Below are positions 34,101 to 44,402 of a DNA stretch of 64,000 bases, one piece after another. Each line of letters opens with the position of its first letter. Position 1 is the stretch's first letter. The DNA is from Theristus sp. LFF4_11. Lineage: Eukaryota > Nematoda > Chromadorea > Monhysterida > Xyalidae. Position numbers and translations under genes: made by a program. The stretch spans positions 1 to 64,000 of the forward strand of contig JASANC010002071.1 in the NCBI GenBank assembly GCA_030248135.1, read 5' to 3'. The notes under the pieces are model-generated. The model was given only the letters and a program-made list of their open reading frames with translations. It ran no database searches and was not told where the DNA came from.

Positions 34101-37100
34101 TGACACAGTTGACTGTATAGGCAAAAGGAATGGTGGGTGTGCGCGAAACGTGGGTTTGTTTTTGCTGTGCAACATTTTGTGTTCCTATACAAATGCGCGC
34201 TGTCTTCCAACTAGGAAGTTATCATTGTGCTCTGGTGTTATCGAGTCTTCCATGTGTGCATGCTCACATAAAACAGGTTATTTTACAGTCAGTTAGAGCA
34301 GACATTCGGTTGGTTAATACAGCTACATAGAAGCGAAAAAGCAAAGCAAGGAAAAAAACAAAATCAAAAAAAAATCATAAAATTAAAAACAAAGATAGAT
34401 TTTCGTCCGGCTGGATCGCATCCGCACGCACTTGCACAACTTTGAATGTTGCACGGCTGTGATTCTTGTTCCGGCGGGCACTCGAGCCCGCCGAACGCAG
34501 CGGGTACGACGACCGCACGATTGCGGGTTCGCTCACCGCCGCCGCACGACACGGTACAGGAGCCCCAAGGTTGCCATTGCGTGATTTTGCAATCGACTGG
34601 ATCATTGCAGTGGAAATGTGAACAAAAAAAAACTGATACAATGGATTGGAAACGGTTTTTCAAAATAGATCGTCTTCATTCATGCTTCGATTGGCTTGTC
34701 GCCATGTATCTTTTTAAGTCAGCTTTCGGGATTACCGGGTGATACGCTCAAAAAAGGTGTGTCCGTCCAGAACACGCAGCGGTTAATCCGTGCGGTCCAG
34801 AAAAAAAACTTTTCATGTGCGTATGTTTTTCTGGCATTGATTGTTGTCGTGCTCAACAATTTTTGTCAGTGGATACGGTATAGTAACTCCATTCTTTTTG
34901 CTAACCGTTTTCGTGAAAAAAAAACAGAAAAGATTGAAGGAGACTTCTATGAGAACAACACATTGTATCTAGATATGTACCCCCAATCATATTGTGCGAT
35001 TTCTAAAAAAATGGAAATATTGAAGGAGACTTCTAGAAGAACAATATCAATCAATTAGTCATATCTGATATTATGCGAATCGACCACCAACTTGGACACT
35101 GCTGAATGTTGCAGTCCTGTGAGTCCCGCCTCGGCGGGCATTCCAGACCGCCGTGCGCTGCCTGCACGAGAATTCGCCGATCCCGATATCGCACGCCGCC
35201 GCCGCAGCTTGCGGAACACGCGCTCCACGCTTGCCACGGTGTGATGCGGCAGTCGACTTTAAAGGCGCATTCATGAAGCAGCAGTTAGTGACGCTAAATA
35301 CTGCTTCACGAATGCGCCTTAAGAGAGCGTCGAAATGAAAAACGCACTGATTATTATTAGTGTTTTTGGAACGGATATTAAGAAAATCATAAGAAATCAG
35401 GAGAAAAAATCCAAGTTATGACATGGTGTGTGCGTGAGGAGAACAATGGTCTTATTGGTTAGTGTAAAAACGGAGAGGCTGGAAATGAACTGAATGTTTG
35501 AAAATGAAAGCGACAAAGGAATTTCGCCACATATCGCAAAACAAGAAAAAACTATGCGCAAAGTCGACCGAAACGATTGACAATAGAGCACAAATAACGA
35601 CCGATAATATCACTGAGAATAATTCAACTCATCAGAAAATAACTCACAAAACAAGCGTTTTTTCACCGTTTCCGCATGCTGACAACACCAGCAGAGTTTT
35701 GTGAGTAATTCCAACCAATCAACTGCACTTCATATCTCTTTTTCAAACAGTCTAATCATGCAAAACTTTGTGTGTGCGTTTTTTCATGCTGCTCAACACC
35801 ACTAACCGGCGCACGGATGCGTGTTGCAGGGTCGTTGATCGTTCGGGTACGGACACGGGCGGCCGGTGCCCTGCGGCGGGCTGATGACGCTCCGTCCGCG
35901 ACTCTGCAGGCCGCCGTTGCACGGCTGCGAGCACTGAGACCACGGTGTCCACTCGGTGACCGCGCAGTCCACTGTAGAGAAGAGCAATTTGAAATGGTTT
36001 TCTGAACTTGCACATCAGCTACTCAGTTTTGTTTACGGTTTGTTACTTTCTTCGCGTTGGTGGTAGCGCGTTAGACCCCGTTGTCTGTGCGCTCGGGGGA
36101 TCGAGCCCCGTCCGAGGGATGTATAGGCGCTTAATGACAGAGAAAACCCGATATGGGCACCCTACTGGAAGGCGTTCTCTGTACGCTTGTCTGGGTATGT
36201 TCTGACAAAAATTTTTGCACAAGTCAATTTCACAAAGCATACCGTATTACCTCTATTAAACCCCCCCCAAAATTAACCCCCCCCCAAAAAAATAAACCCC
36301 CACCCCCTCGACAAGTTTCCAAATAATCCCCCCCCCCAAAAATAATCCCCCATGGGGGATTATTGAAACCTGTTTGAAACACATACCCAGCGAATTCAGT
36401 GGCTGGTTGCAGTGAAAATGATGAAATTGTGCTACCAAAGGCCCCAAATGGATGAGTTAATGGTAATTTCATTACAAAAGGCTGTTGTAAAAGGAAATTT
36501 CTATGTAGAGTAGAAGTTTCTGCGACTTCCTTCCTGCCATGGAAGGTATTTTTGCCATTTTGCCCACTCCTAAAAATGGTTTCCAAATAAACCCCCCCCC
36601 AAAAAAAATAAACCCCCACCCCCAGAAGTCGCTGAAGAAATAAACCCCCATGGGGGTTTATTAGAGGTAATACGGTATTTTACATTTTTCATAAACGCAC
36701 ACAAACCGACCAGCACAGCTGACGTAGGTGTTGCACGGTCGTGACTCCGTACTCGGCGGACACCCGCGTCCTCCGTACGGCGGGCGTATGACGGAGCGAA
36801 TGCGGGTCTGATGGCCGATGCCGCAGGTGACCGTGCACGTACCCCAGGTACCCCACCCGGCCATGAGGCAATCGCCGCGGGGCACCGGATCAACGTACAC
36901 TGAACCGCCGCCTGCAAGCTCAGTTCATAGTGGAACTCTAAGGTATAGGCTATCATCAGCTGGTTAGTTGGTGATCACGTGATGCCTGCTTTCAGTGCAG
37001 GCGTTGCTGTGGAGAGGGGCATTCTGTTTTGCACAGAAAGCATGTGCATCCCACCCTTTTAGCTGATAGCCTACAAATGACTATAGAAACATTTTTATGC

Positions 37101-37782
37101 TTATCGCTCTGCTCAAGTTACTTCTTATTTTAATGGGATCCCCTTAGAACAACCTCTGCAGAAGAAAATTCATGATAAATGTCTTGTGAAACTGAGAGTT
37201 TTGTTGGGATTAAACATTTGGTCCAACATTTCATCAAGCTGTGTACCGCCAATAAAGTAAAATATTTCGCTGCCTTTAAAAAAAAGAACCAATAACGCGC
37301 CACTAAGAACGTCTATACTGTACATCACGCAAAGTTTGCTTAGCTACCACTGGCATCTGATCAACAACTTTGTTCAGTGGACGTTTTCAGTGTGTCCAGT
37401 GGATGGTATTGATTTTGATCAAGAGCGGCCCGACCGACCATGGACGCAAGGTTGCAGCTCGCACGAGCGCGTCTCAGACTCGGACAGAATGGGACAGACG
37501 AGATTCGGCGGTGCCTGCAGCGCGATGCGCGTCCGCTTCTGATGACCGAGGCCGCAGGTTCGCGTGCAGGCGCCCCACGCGCTCCACTGCACCAGCAAAT
37601 CGTTGCAGGTCACCGGGACAGGCACGTTCGCTGGAGAAAAACAGTACACACAAAATAAACGTGCTGCCGTGACGGTGCTCGTGTTGGTGCCAAAATGGCG
37701 CCAGTCTTGGTGCCGATCTTGTGATGACCATATTGACCATATTCATGGTGAAAATGACAAAAATCAACACCGTGAACGGCAT
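31177..37782 (-). CDS. secreted protein of nine thrombospondin type-1 repeats
   Basis: Ten exons, 5' to 3': 37674-37782, 37439-37630, 36711-36899, 35807-35971, 35092-35256, 34432-34596, 33948-34112, 32919-33083, 32098-32337, 31177-31373. Every junction is phase 1, giving about 583 residues. Exon 1 encodes a signal peptide (MPFTVLIFVIFTMNMV...), and exons 2-10 each carry one complete TSP1 repeat. Five of these exons are exactly 165 bp. Repeats have the W-x2-W-x2-C core for C-mannosylation. Seven of nine keep C-x2-[S/T]-C, the O-fucose site; exons 35807 and 32098 have proline there. Exon 32098 also carries a proline-leucine stretch after its repeat. No transmembrane segment, protease or other domain is seen, so this is probably a matrix or cell-surface ligand. 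Exon 1 is the least certain. Introns hold MITEs of several families and a SINE. Confidence 0.9.
31480..31560. repeat. family D fragment
   Basis: TTTTATTTTGGTTCCGGGACTCAATGCG and GGAATTCAAAATTAGG blocks as at 62126. It lies in the last intron of the TSP1-array gene. Confidence 0.5.
31651..31893. mobile_element. family E inverted-repeat element, copy 1
   Basis: ACGCTGAATAAAAAAATGTCCGAAG at the left and GGGCATTTTTTCTTGTCGTG at the right, with TGTCCGG and CCGGAAC blocks inside. Related elements: 42611, 43753 and 51793. Confidence 0.6.
33346..33438. mobile_element. hairpin MITE family B, copy 2
   Basis: GCGGCATTCATGAAACAGTA pairs with TACTGCTTCATGAATGCACC. It lies in an intron of the TSP1-array gene. 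Confidence 0.88.
33558..33836. mobile_element. MITE with 25-bp inverted ends
   Basis: TACCGTAAAGTCTTGCATAT at the left is matched by ATATGCAAGACTTTACGGTA at the right end. The interior repeats CTTATAA and GTGGGAGGAA blocks. About 279 bp, one copy in the window, in an intron of the TSP1-array gene. Confidence 0.85.
35259..35322. mobile_element. hairpin MITE family B, short copy at a splice acceptor
   Basis: TTAA-AGGCGCATTCATGAAGCA and TGCTTCACGAATGCGCC-TTAA form a 64-bp unit with TTAA on both sides. On the minus strand it ends two bases before the AG acceptor of the TSP1 exon 35092-35256. Confidence 0.88.
36050..36220 (+). mobile_element. tRNA-derived SINE, copy 1
   Basis: The head carries a B-box-like GGATCGAGCCCC after a diverged A box, then a shared body (TATAGGCGCTTAATGACAGAG, GGCGTTCTCTGTACGCTTGT). 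It matches the copies at 58990 and 59697 but has no (CAA)n tail. It lies in an intron of the TSP1-array gene. Confidence 0.75.
36240..36677. mobile_element. poly-C/poly-G MITE family, copy 3 (438 bp)
   Basis: Ends TACCGTATTACCTC and GAGGTAATACGGTA. Nearly identical to 20337-20793 apart from homopolymer lengths, so it moved recently. It ends 34 bp from the donor of exon 36711-36899. Confidence 0.9.
36931..37086. mobile_element. MITE family C, copy 3
   Basis: GGCTATCATCAGCTGGTTAG...TTAGCTGATAGCC arms with the GATCACGTGATGC and CAGAAAGCATG blocks. It lies upstream of the acceptor of exon 36711-36899. Confidence 0.75.
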
Positions 37783-38021
37783 GCCGTTTTAGTGCACTGG
37801 TCAATTCAACGCAAAACACCACTTACATACAGTAAACTTTTCAACTTTGAAAAAAGGCGCCTAGGAGGCCAGGAGGGCACCAAGATGGGCACCATTAAGG
37901 TGTGGGCTCCATCATTGGCAACTTTTTTGTGTGATATTGGCATAAGCAAAAGCTACTTTTAAAAAACAAAAAAAACACAAACAGCCGTTTGTTTACGCTG
38001 CTGTCATTCATGTTTACTTAC

Positions 38022-38190
38022 ACGGTCGAACACTAAATTATAAGCAATCAGCTGATTGGTTGGTGGTCACGTGATGCATGCTTTCTGTGGAGGCGTTGCT
38101 GTGGAGGTGAAGTCTGTCCTGGACAGAAAGCAGCATGCGATCACCAGACACCAACCAATCAGCTGATTGCCTATAATTTAGTAGTTTTAG
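38022..38190. mobile_element. MITE family C, copy 4 (best preserved)
   Basis: TAAGCAATCAGCTGATTGGT pairs with ACCAATCAGCTGATTGCCTA, outer AAATTATA with TATAATTTA, and inner GCATGCTTTCTGT with ACAGAAAGCAGCATGC. It lies between two secreted-protein genes. Confidence 0.88.
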
Positions 38191-38226
38191 TTTGAAAAGA
38201 AAAGAACAAATAAAAACGGGCGTGTG

Positions 38227-40626
38227 CTAACGCTGTGGAAGCGGAGGGCCGGGCAGCGGTGGCCCGGGTAGCGGTGGTCCGGGCAGTGGGCCCGGGAGCA
38301 CCGGATACCCGAACGAGCAGTGCAGTCGGTGTGCGTTCAACGCCTCGAAGATCAGGTTCAAACTGAGAAGCTCAGCTACTCGCACGTGGCAGGCTAGATG
38401 AGAAATGAATAGTCAATGACAATAATGAAGCTCAAATTGCTTAATTAATCAAATAAATATCCCTAAATTAATACTGATTGGCTGAATTCACTCGCTGGTA
38501 AATTGACCCCACCAGTACACGTAGGAATTTGCTGCGGCAGTAAAATTCCGTTCACATGTCATGTGATTGAGTTGTTTTTTAATATTAAATTTAGTAATTT
38601 AGTAAATCGACGTTTCAAAAGTAAAATATCGAAAAGTCAGCACAAACGATTGCAGTTTGCCGTGCCCGCATTGCCCGGCTGCACCGAGAATCGCGTGTTC
38701 GACTGTTCATTGCCGGACAACGGATCCACGCACCAGCAGGTGCTCCGATAGACGTCGCATTGAATCAGATTGTAGAAACCTGGACAAAGAAAGGCCATCA
38801 AAATGGTGGGAAGGTAAAACAAGAGAAGATATTCAAGAGACAACACCAGAAAACAGCACACTTTAAAATCAACAGTTCGATCACATTTTGGAGAACAACA
38901 GTTTGTTGATCGTAAAAACCAATGTGGTCAACAGTATTGGACAACAAACTGTGGAATAAAGTGGTTTGCTACACTTGCATTATGGGATTCCGTGCCACAC
39001 AGTTTTATCGGAGTTTCCTGCTTTTTGCGAAATAAAATGACTTGACTTTTCGACAAGTTCAGAAATCCCGATATCTGAACCCCCGAAAAGGCACTCACCA
39101 TTCGCCGTGCATACGGTACCCTGGAGTACGTCGTAGTTGCGACCGCAAGTCGGTTGGCCCAGTGGAAACGCCCGTTTCGACAATGGAACGTCTTCGTCGT
39201 GTTCGCTAATGAAAATGTCCAATTCTAAATGGTCGTTCAACACACGCTGCACCGGCTTTTTCAGTGGGCTGACGCATTTGTCTCGGCAGACTGACTCCGA
39301 CTGGTACCTAAAAACAAAAAATGAAGTGTCTAATTTTAATAGTGTCTGTTGACTCGCGACGGGGTTTCGCCGAGACGAGAAAGACAAGCAAAACACCCGC
39401 GAGACGCAGCAAATGACAAGACGAGACATGTCTCGTGGCGACACTGGTAATGGAGGCAGTGTTACAAGAGCTGACGGCAAGTTCAGTTACTATCCTAAAT
39501 GAAAATTTGAAACCGATCGTTCAGCTGTCAATTATGCGTTTGCAATAATTTTTTTATTCAGTTATATCTGAGCCGACTGGCTTGACAAACGGCACAACAC
39601 TTCAGCTGACACTTTTTCAACTCCATCTCAACTCAACAGCACCTCAAGCTCGACGTCTATCGATATTACCGTGTGAAGCTTGTCTTATTAAACCTGTCAG
39701 CTTTTCGCAGCGCAAAAAGCACGTAAAAATCAAGTGAATTAAGAAAGATTGGTCGTTTGGATAAAATGGAAAAGCCCATTCGTGTAGATACGGTTTATGT
39801 CTTCTTCCCAAGTCGATCGCCCATTTTTGATCAAAAATTTGCACTCGATACTTTTTGCGAAACAGTGACAGGTTTATTTGGACAAACTTCAAAGAGCAGG
39901 CAACTCTTGAATCAAACGCACATGTTGATGTCAGCGAGGCAACTATGCGGCCAGACTGGCTTGCAGCGGCCGGTCAGCGGGTCGTGCGTCCACTTGCGGG
40001 CACTGCCGTCGTAGACGCAACCGTCCCGGGCGTTCCAGTACGGGACGTAACACTGCGGCAATGTAGACGGAGGCTGCAAAGACGCCGCCGCCCCACTGAT
40101 GTCGCCTGTGTTCGAGTCGTCCTGATTCGTCGAGAAACTACTGCCGACCACTTTGACCGCTGTCTCAGGACCGCTGCTGTTGTCTTTGTTGTTGTCGTTG
40201 GAACCTGTGTATGGGCAGCGTCAGATTTATTTTTAAAACTTTTTTCGTCACTGGTGGTCTAGTGAACAAGCCACTAGTCAACATGCCAACTCAAATTTGT
40301 TGTGCTACCAGTGTTGCTCAACAAGAATTAACTAGAGTGAATAGTAAGAGCCCACCCAACAGTGTTTCTAAGCTCAAACCTGCATCGGGTGATTAATGGC
40401 ATTTCTCGCGATTGTTGATCATTGAGGTACCAGTGGATGTGATATAGCTCAACAATTGTGTACATACATATTGTAATTTGTTGAGGAAACGTTCTCAGTG
40501 ATTACAATAGTCAAGCTCATGTGATTTCACTGCAAGGTACAGTGGTTGACTGAACTGACCTGAAGCGAACGCGTTCGTAGCAGCGCAGCAGAGAAGCAGA
40601 ACCGAGATGATCACCGATCGCTGCAT
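38227..40626 (-). CDS. secreted Kunitz plus thyroglobulin type-1 protein
   Basis: Exons 40560-40626, 39922-40204, 39099-39307, 38648-38779 and 38227-38393 join in frame to about 285 residues. A signal peptide (MQRSVIISVLLLCCAATNAF) is followed by an Asn/Ser/Asp-rich linker. A Kunitz domain bridges exons 2-3: six cysteines with C3-x7-C4-x12-C5-x3-C6, exactly the BPTI spacing. Its P1 position after C2 is valine, not Lys/Arg, so trypsin inhibition is unlikely. An acidic linker leads to a thyroglobulin type-1 repeat across exons 3-4, with the Q-C and C-W-C-V signature. Such repeats often bind or inhibit cysteine or aspartic proteases. The last exon has two more cysteines and a P-G-P-P-L repeat tail before TAG. 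The protein is probably an extracellular inhibitor or matrix component. It shares module types and strand with its neighbours. Confidence 0.87.
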
Positions 40627-41773
40627 GATTTTAGTCAGAATGCTGCTGTAATTTTTTTGGGTTTTTATTTCAAAAAATTTTACGAAAGCGAGCAAACCTA
40701 AAAAGCGCGCTCATTTGAAGTGTTGGAAATTTGATGCAAATTCAGAATTGAAAATCAAAAGAAAATTCCAATCATTGATTTGCGATCACGTTTGGAACGC
40801 TTTATTTGGAACGTGTTATAAAAAATAGAAAACGCATTACACGTAGCGTGTTTTGTTGTTGTTTTTTCAAACAAAATTTCAACACCATACTAGCCACTGT
40901 GGGGCTTATTATTCAACAAGTTATGACATGTGTTATGATGAAGCACAAAACGAAAATGCGAAGAAAAGCGCACTTTGATAAACGAGGAAAAAACCATGTG
41001 ACAGTGACACACTAACGAACGTATTTAGAGCAAAAAGCAATGTGTGTCAGAAAAAACAAATCAAATATTATGTGCTTCGTTTTGCAAATGGTCACTTCGT
41101 TTCAACGAAATAACTGTCCGCTTAAAATTTTATGCGCAGTGGTAAGTAAGCTTTTACTTTTAAAACAGTCGCATATGGTGACAATTTTGAACACACATGA
41201 TTTTTTCGTTATTGAAAGCTGCCAGGAAGCAACTTTATAGCGGACTTTTTTCACACGATGTTATGGGAAAACCAGCTTTCTTCGCCGTTGGATTTTTCTG
41301 TCTTGAAGCAAGTTCAGAGCAATAAAGATGATGTTCGTTTAGTTCCCGCGGGTTTATTTGTTCATGATTTTTGGGTGAAAACGATAGTTACATATGCAAT
41401 ATTTTTAAAACAGTGGGTTATCAATCACACCACACTGTGCGTAATGCGCACAAGTTTTGTGCAATATTTCATTGGCGAAATTTCGAAATGCTAATTACGT
41501 TCGAAATGACGCATTAAAATCGCTGGCGTATACTTCTATTTGAAATTATTCGCTTTGAGTTTTTTTCTGCGCTGCAGAATTTTTTCTTCTGTGCGAAAAA
41601 TTAGCTGTGGAACTAATCAATTTTTATACCGGCGGCGGCGATTAAATCACCTGTATCAGGCAAAAGCAAAACCATACCACTGACATTTGATTTAAATTCA
41701 TCGACTTAAATTGAATAAAAGATTCGCTTCAACTATTCAATAACTTTCTGTTAAGCGGTTTCAGTCAGATAGC
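40627..41773. other. intergenic, no gene recognised
   Basis: Upstream region of the Kunitz-thyroglobulin gene. Plus-strand open frames at 40806-41494 are AT-rich and lack domains or splice partners. Confidence 0.5.
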
Positions 41774-42247
41774 TACCGTATTACCCCCAATAAACCCCCA
41801 TGGGGGATTAATACGTCAGCGACTTTTAGGGGTGGGGGTTTATTGGTGGGGGGGGGGGGGGGATTATTGGGGGGGGGGGGGGTTTATTATACAAAAATTT
41901 CTAGGGGTGGGGTTTTGTTGAAAAATGGCAAAAATACCTTGCATGGCAGGCAAGAAAGTTGCAGAAACTTCTACTTTTCACAGAGATTTCCTTTTGTAAC
42001 AGCCTTTTGTAATGAAATTACCATTAACTCATCCATTTGGGGCCTTTGGTAGCACAATTTCACCAATGTCACTGCATTCAGCCACTGAATTCGCTGGGTA
42101 TGTGTTTCAAACAGGTTTCCAATTAACCCCCATGGGGGATTATTTGTGGGGGGGGGATTATTTGGAAACTGGTCGGGGGGGGGGGGGGGTATTGGTGGGG
42201 GGGGGATTAATGGTGGGGGGGGGGGGTTTAATGGGGGTAATACGGTA
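41774..42247. mobile_element. poly-C/poly-G MITE family, inverted diverged copy (474 bp)
   Basis: TACCGTATTACCCCC and GGGGGTAATACGGTA ends. The core matches 20337-20793 in reverse orientation (CATTAACTCATCCATTTGGG). It contains G runs of 12-18 bases. Confidence 0.88.
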
Positions 42248-42610
42248 TATCGCAAAAGTAAGGTTTTTACATCACATTACCACCGTCACCGTGTACCCCA
42301 CCCATGTGATCGGAATCTTTTGGACAGCGGTTTTTTATGACGGTGTTTTGAAAGCTGTTGTCCAACAATCTGTCATTAAATTCAACAGTTGAACAACAGA
42401 GCAAAAAATGGAACAAAAAGAAGAAAGTGGCATGAGAAATTTGCACCTTTTCATGACAAAAAAATTACAGAGTGCATCTCACATAGGACATAATAAGGCA
42501 AATTTCAAACCAATAAAAAGTCAAATATTGTTGCACTTGCGCAAAAAGTACAAACATTAGGTGCAAAACTTTTGATAAACGTTTTTTTGCAGCCGAAGAA
42601 GAAAAAGCAT

Positions 42611-42830
42611 CACTCTGCTAAAAAAAGTTGTCCAAACATGTGTCCAGTTTCCTGTCCGTTTAGGTGTCTTGCACAATGGCGATGTCCCGAAAATAGAAGT
42701 AGCCCAAAAACACTGAGTGTACTTAGTGGTGCTTTTATTCCCGGAACACCCGGTGGGACAAGACATAACGCGGGACACCCAGAAGGACTTGACACCTGTC
42801 CTGACACTTGTTGGACACCTTTTTAGTGTG
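42611..42830. mobile_element. family E inverted-repeat element, copy 2
   Basis: CTGCTAAAAAAAGTTGTCCA at the left and TTGGACACCTTTTTAGTGTG at the right, with GTCCTGTCCG-like and GGACACC blocks between. Confidence 0.65.
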
Positions 42831-43752
42831 ACCCTGACCACTATAGACCGAGGAGAGCAAACACAAAAACTCAAGCAAATTAGTGACAGCTATGCAGTGC
42901 ATGTTGGTTTGGTTGTCCATGCCTCGAAAAGTATGCACATGTGTAACGAAGATCAAACCATCGTCGTAATTTAAGAGGAGAAAACTTCGATTTTTCAAGT
43001 TTATATATATTTTCGCATATTTTTCCGCTGTGTGTTTTGTTATTGATACACTCCATGTGCTTCCTTTACATTTATGTTTTGCTGTTATTCTGAAATTTCG
43101 CTTCTCTCATGTTGACTTCAACACCGTCCTTACGTGCGTGTATGACCACGTACTCGAATCCACAATATACTCAACAAATTGGAGTACACGAGAAGGAGAA
43201 AAAATGTTGCATACGAGAAGTGAAATGCGACGTTTTCACTGAATACAACGACCGTGTATATAATTCACGTGCCGTGTGTTTTGTTGTCAAGTTCTCCGCC
43301 TCTCGTTTAACAAAAGACAGGATGAGTATGAGACAAGTACGCACACTCAGAAAGTTTTCAATTTTTTTTTAAATTCCGAAAGTGGACTTTTCGATTTCCT
43401 ATGGACATCAAGTATCACTGCAATTTTTATATTCTGTGACATTTGTGTTTTGTTTTCATTTTTTTGATCAAAACGATATGCCGTGTCACTCAAATAAACG
43501 TTTCACCATAGTTTCATTGTTCTCAAATACCACAGGAAATCTTCACCCGACGGCTATTGTTTTCGCTTTTTTGTTGTGTGTTTGACAAATTTTTCAAACC
43601 AACATTACGCAAGATGAATTCAAAATGAAAAACCGCCCGCACGTTGAACATTCTGCAGTTATATAACCGTTTTTTTTGTTTTATTCGTTCCGGATTTGAA
43701 CCCGTCAAACGAACGGGTTCATGCATTTTTACGAGATCTTTGGCACACGGTA

Positions 43753-43942
43753 ACACGCTGAAAAAAATGTCGGAACACGTGTCCTGTGTCCGAACCGCCT
43801 GGTTCGGATGTCCCGTGAGGTGTCCGTATCCCGGAACTACATTTGGCCCAAAAGGTCCAAATTGGTGCTTCCGTCATTATTCGTTTCCGGACATTTGGGC
43901 GGACAGGACACCGGACACGTGTTCGGACATTTTTTTAACGTG
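43753..43942. mobile_element. family E inverted-repeat element, copy 3
   Basis: Strong inverted repeat: ACGCTGAAAAAAATGTCGGA and CGTGTCCTGTGTCCG are mirrored by CGGACAGGACACCGGACACG and TTCGGACATTTTTTTAACGT. Confidence 0.78.
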
Positions 43943-44402
43943 AAAGAACATGCATATAACGAACTTTTTAACCGTCACGAACTTTACACACTTGATCCAC
44001 AATATCACAGTGATCAAACGCCTTCGAAAAACTGCACTGAGAAAACATTGCGAAACATCGCCGGTCATTCTTGAGATAAAGGAAAGCAATTTTTTTCTAG
44101 CACTACTTGTCAGAGATGTTGTCTCATTTCTGCACTGGGAGTGTTCGTTCACCCAAAAATGTGATCATGCAAAATATTTATGGCCACAAAAAAATGTCAC
44201 TCTTTTTCGGTTATGACAAAAATGAGATTGAATGCCGACCACATTTTTGGCAACCGACTGAAAGTCAGTTTAAAAAATGGCCCATTAACTGACTGGGTGA
44301 CTACACATGTCAAATATTCTCGTTTGTTCCGCACACAATGACTCGAATGTGCTGTTTTCTCAGCACACGCCACACAACATGGCGTCTCTCTCGTGAAATG
44401 CT

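Larger units (their letters stand above)
42248..44402. other. gene-free spacer with family E elements
   Basis: No exon with partners was seen. It holds two family E inverted-repeat elements and AT-rich DNA between two convergent-free minus-strand genes. Confidence 0.5.
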
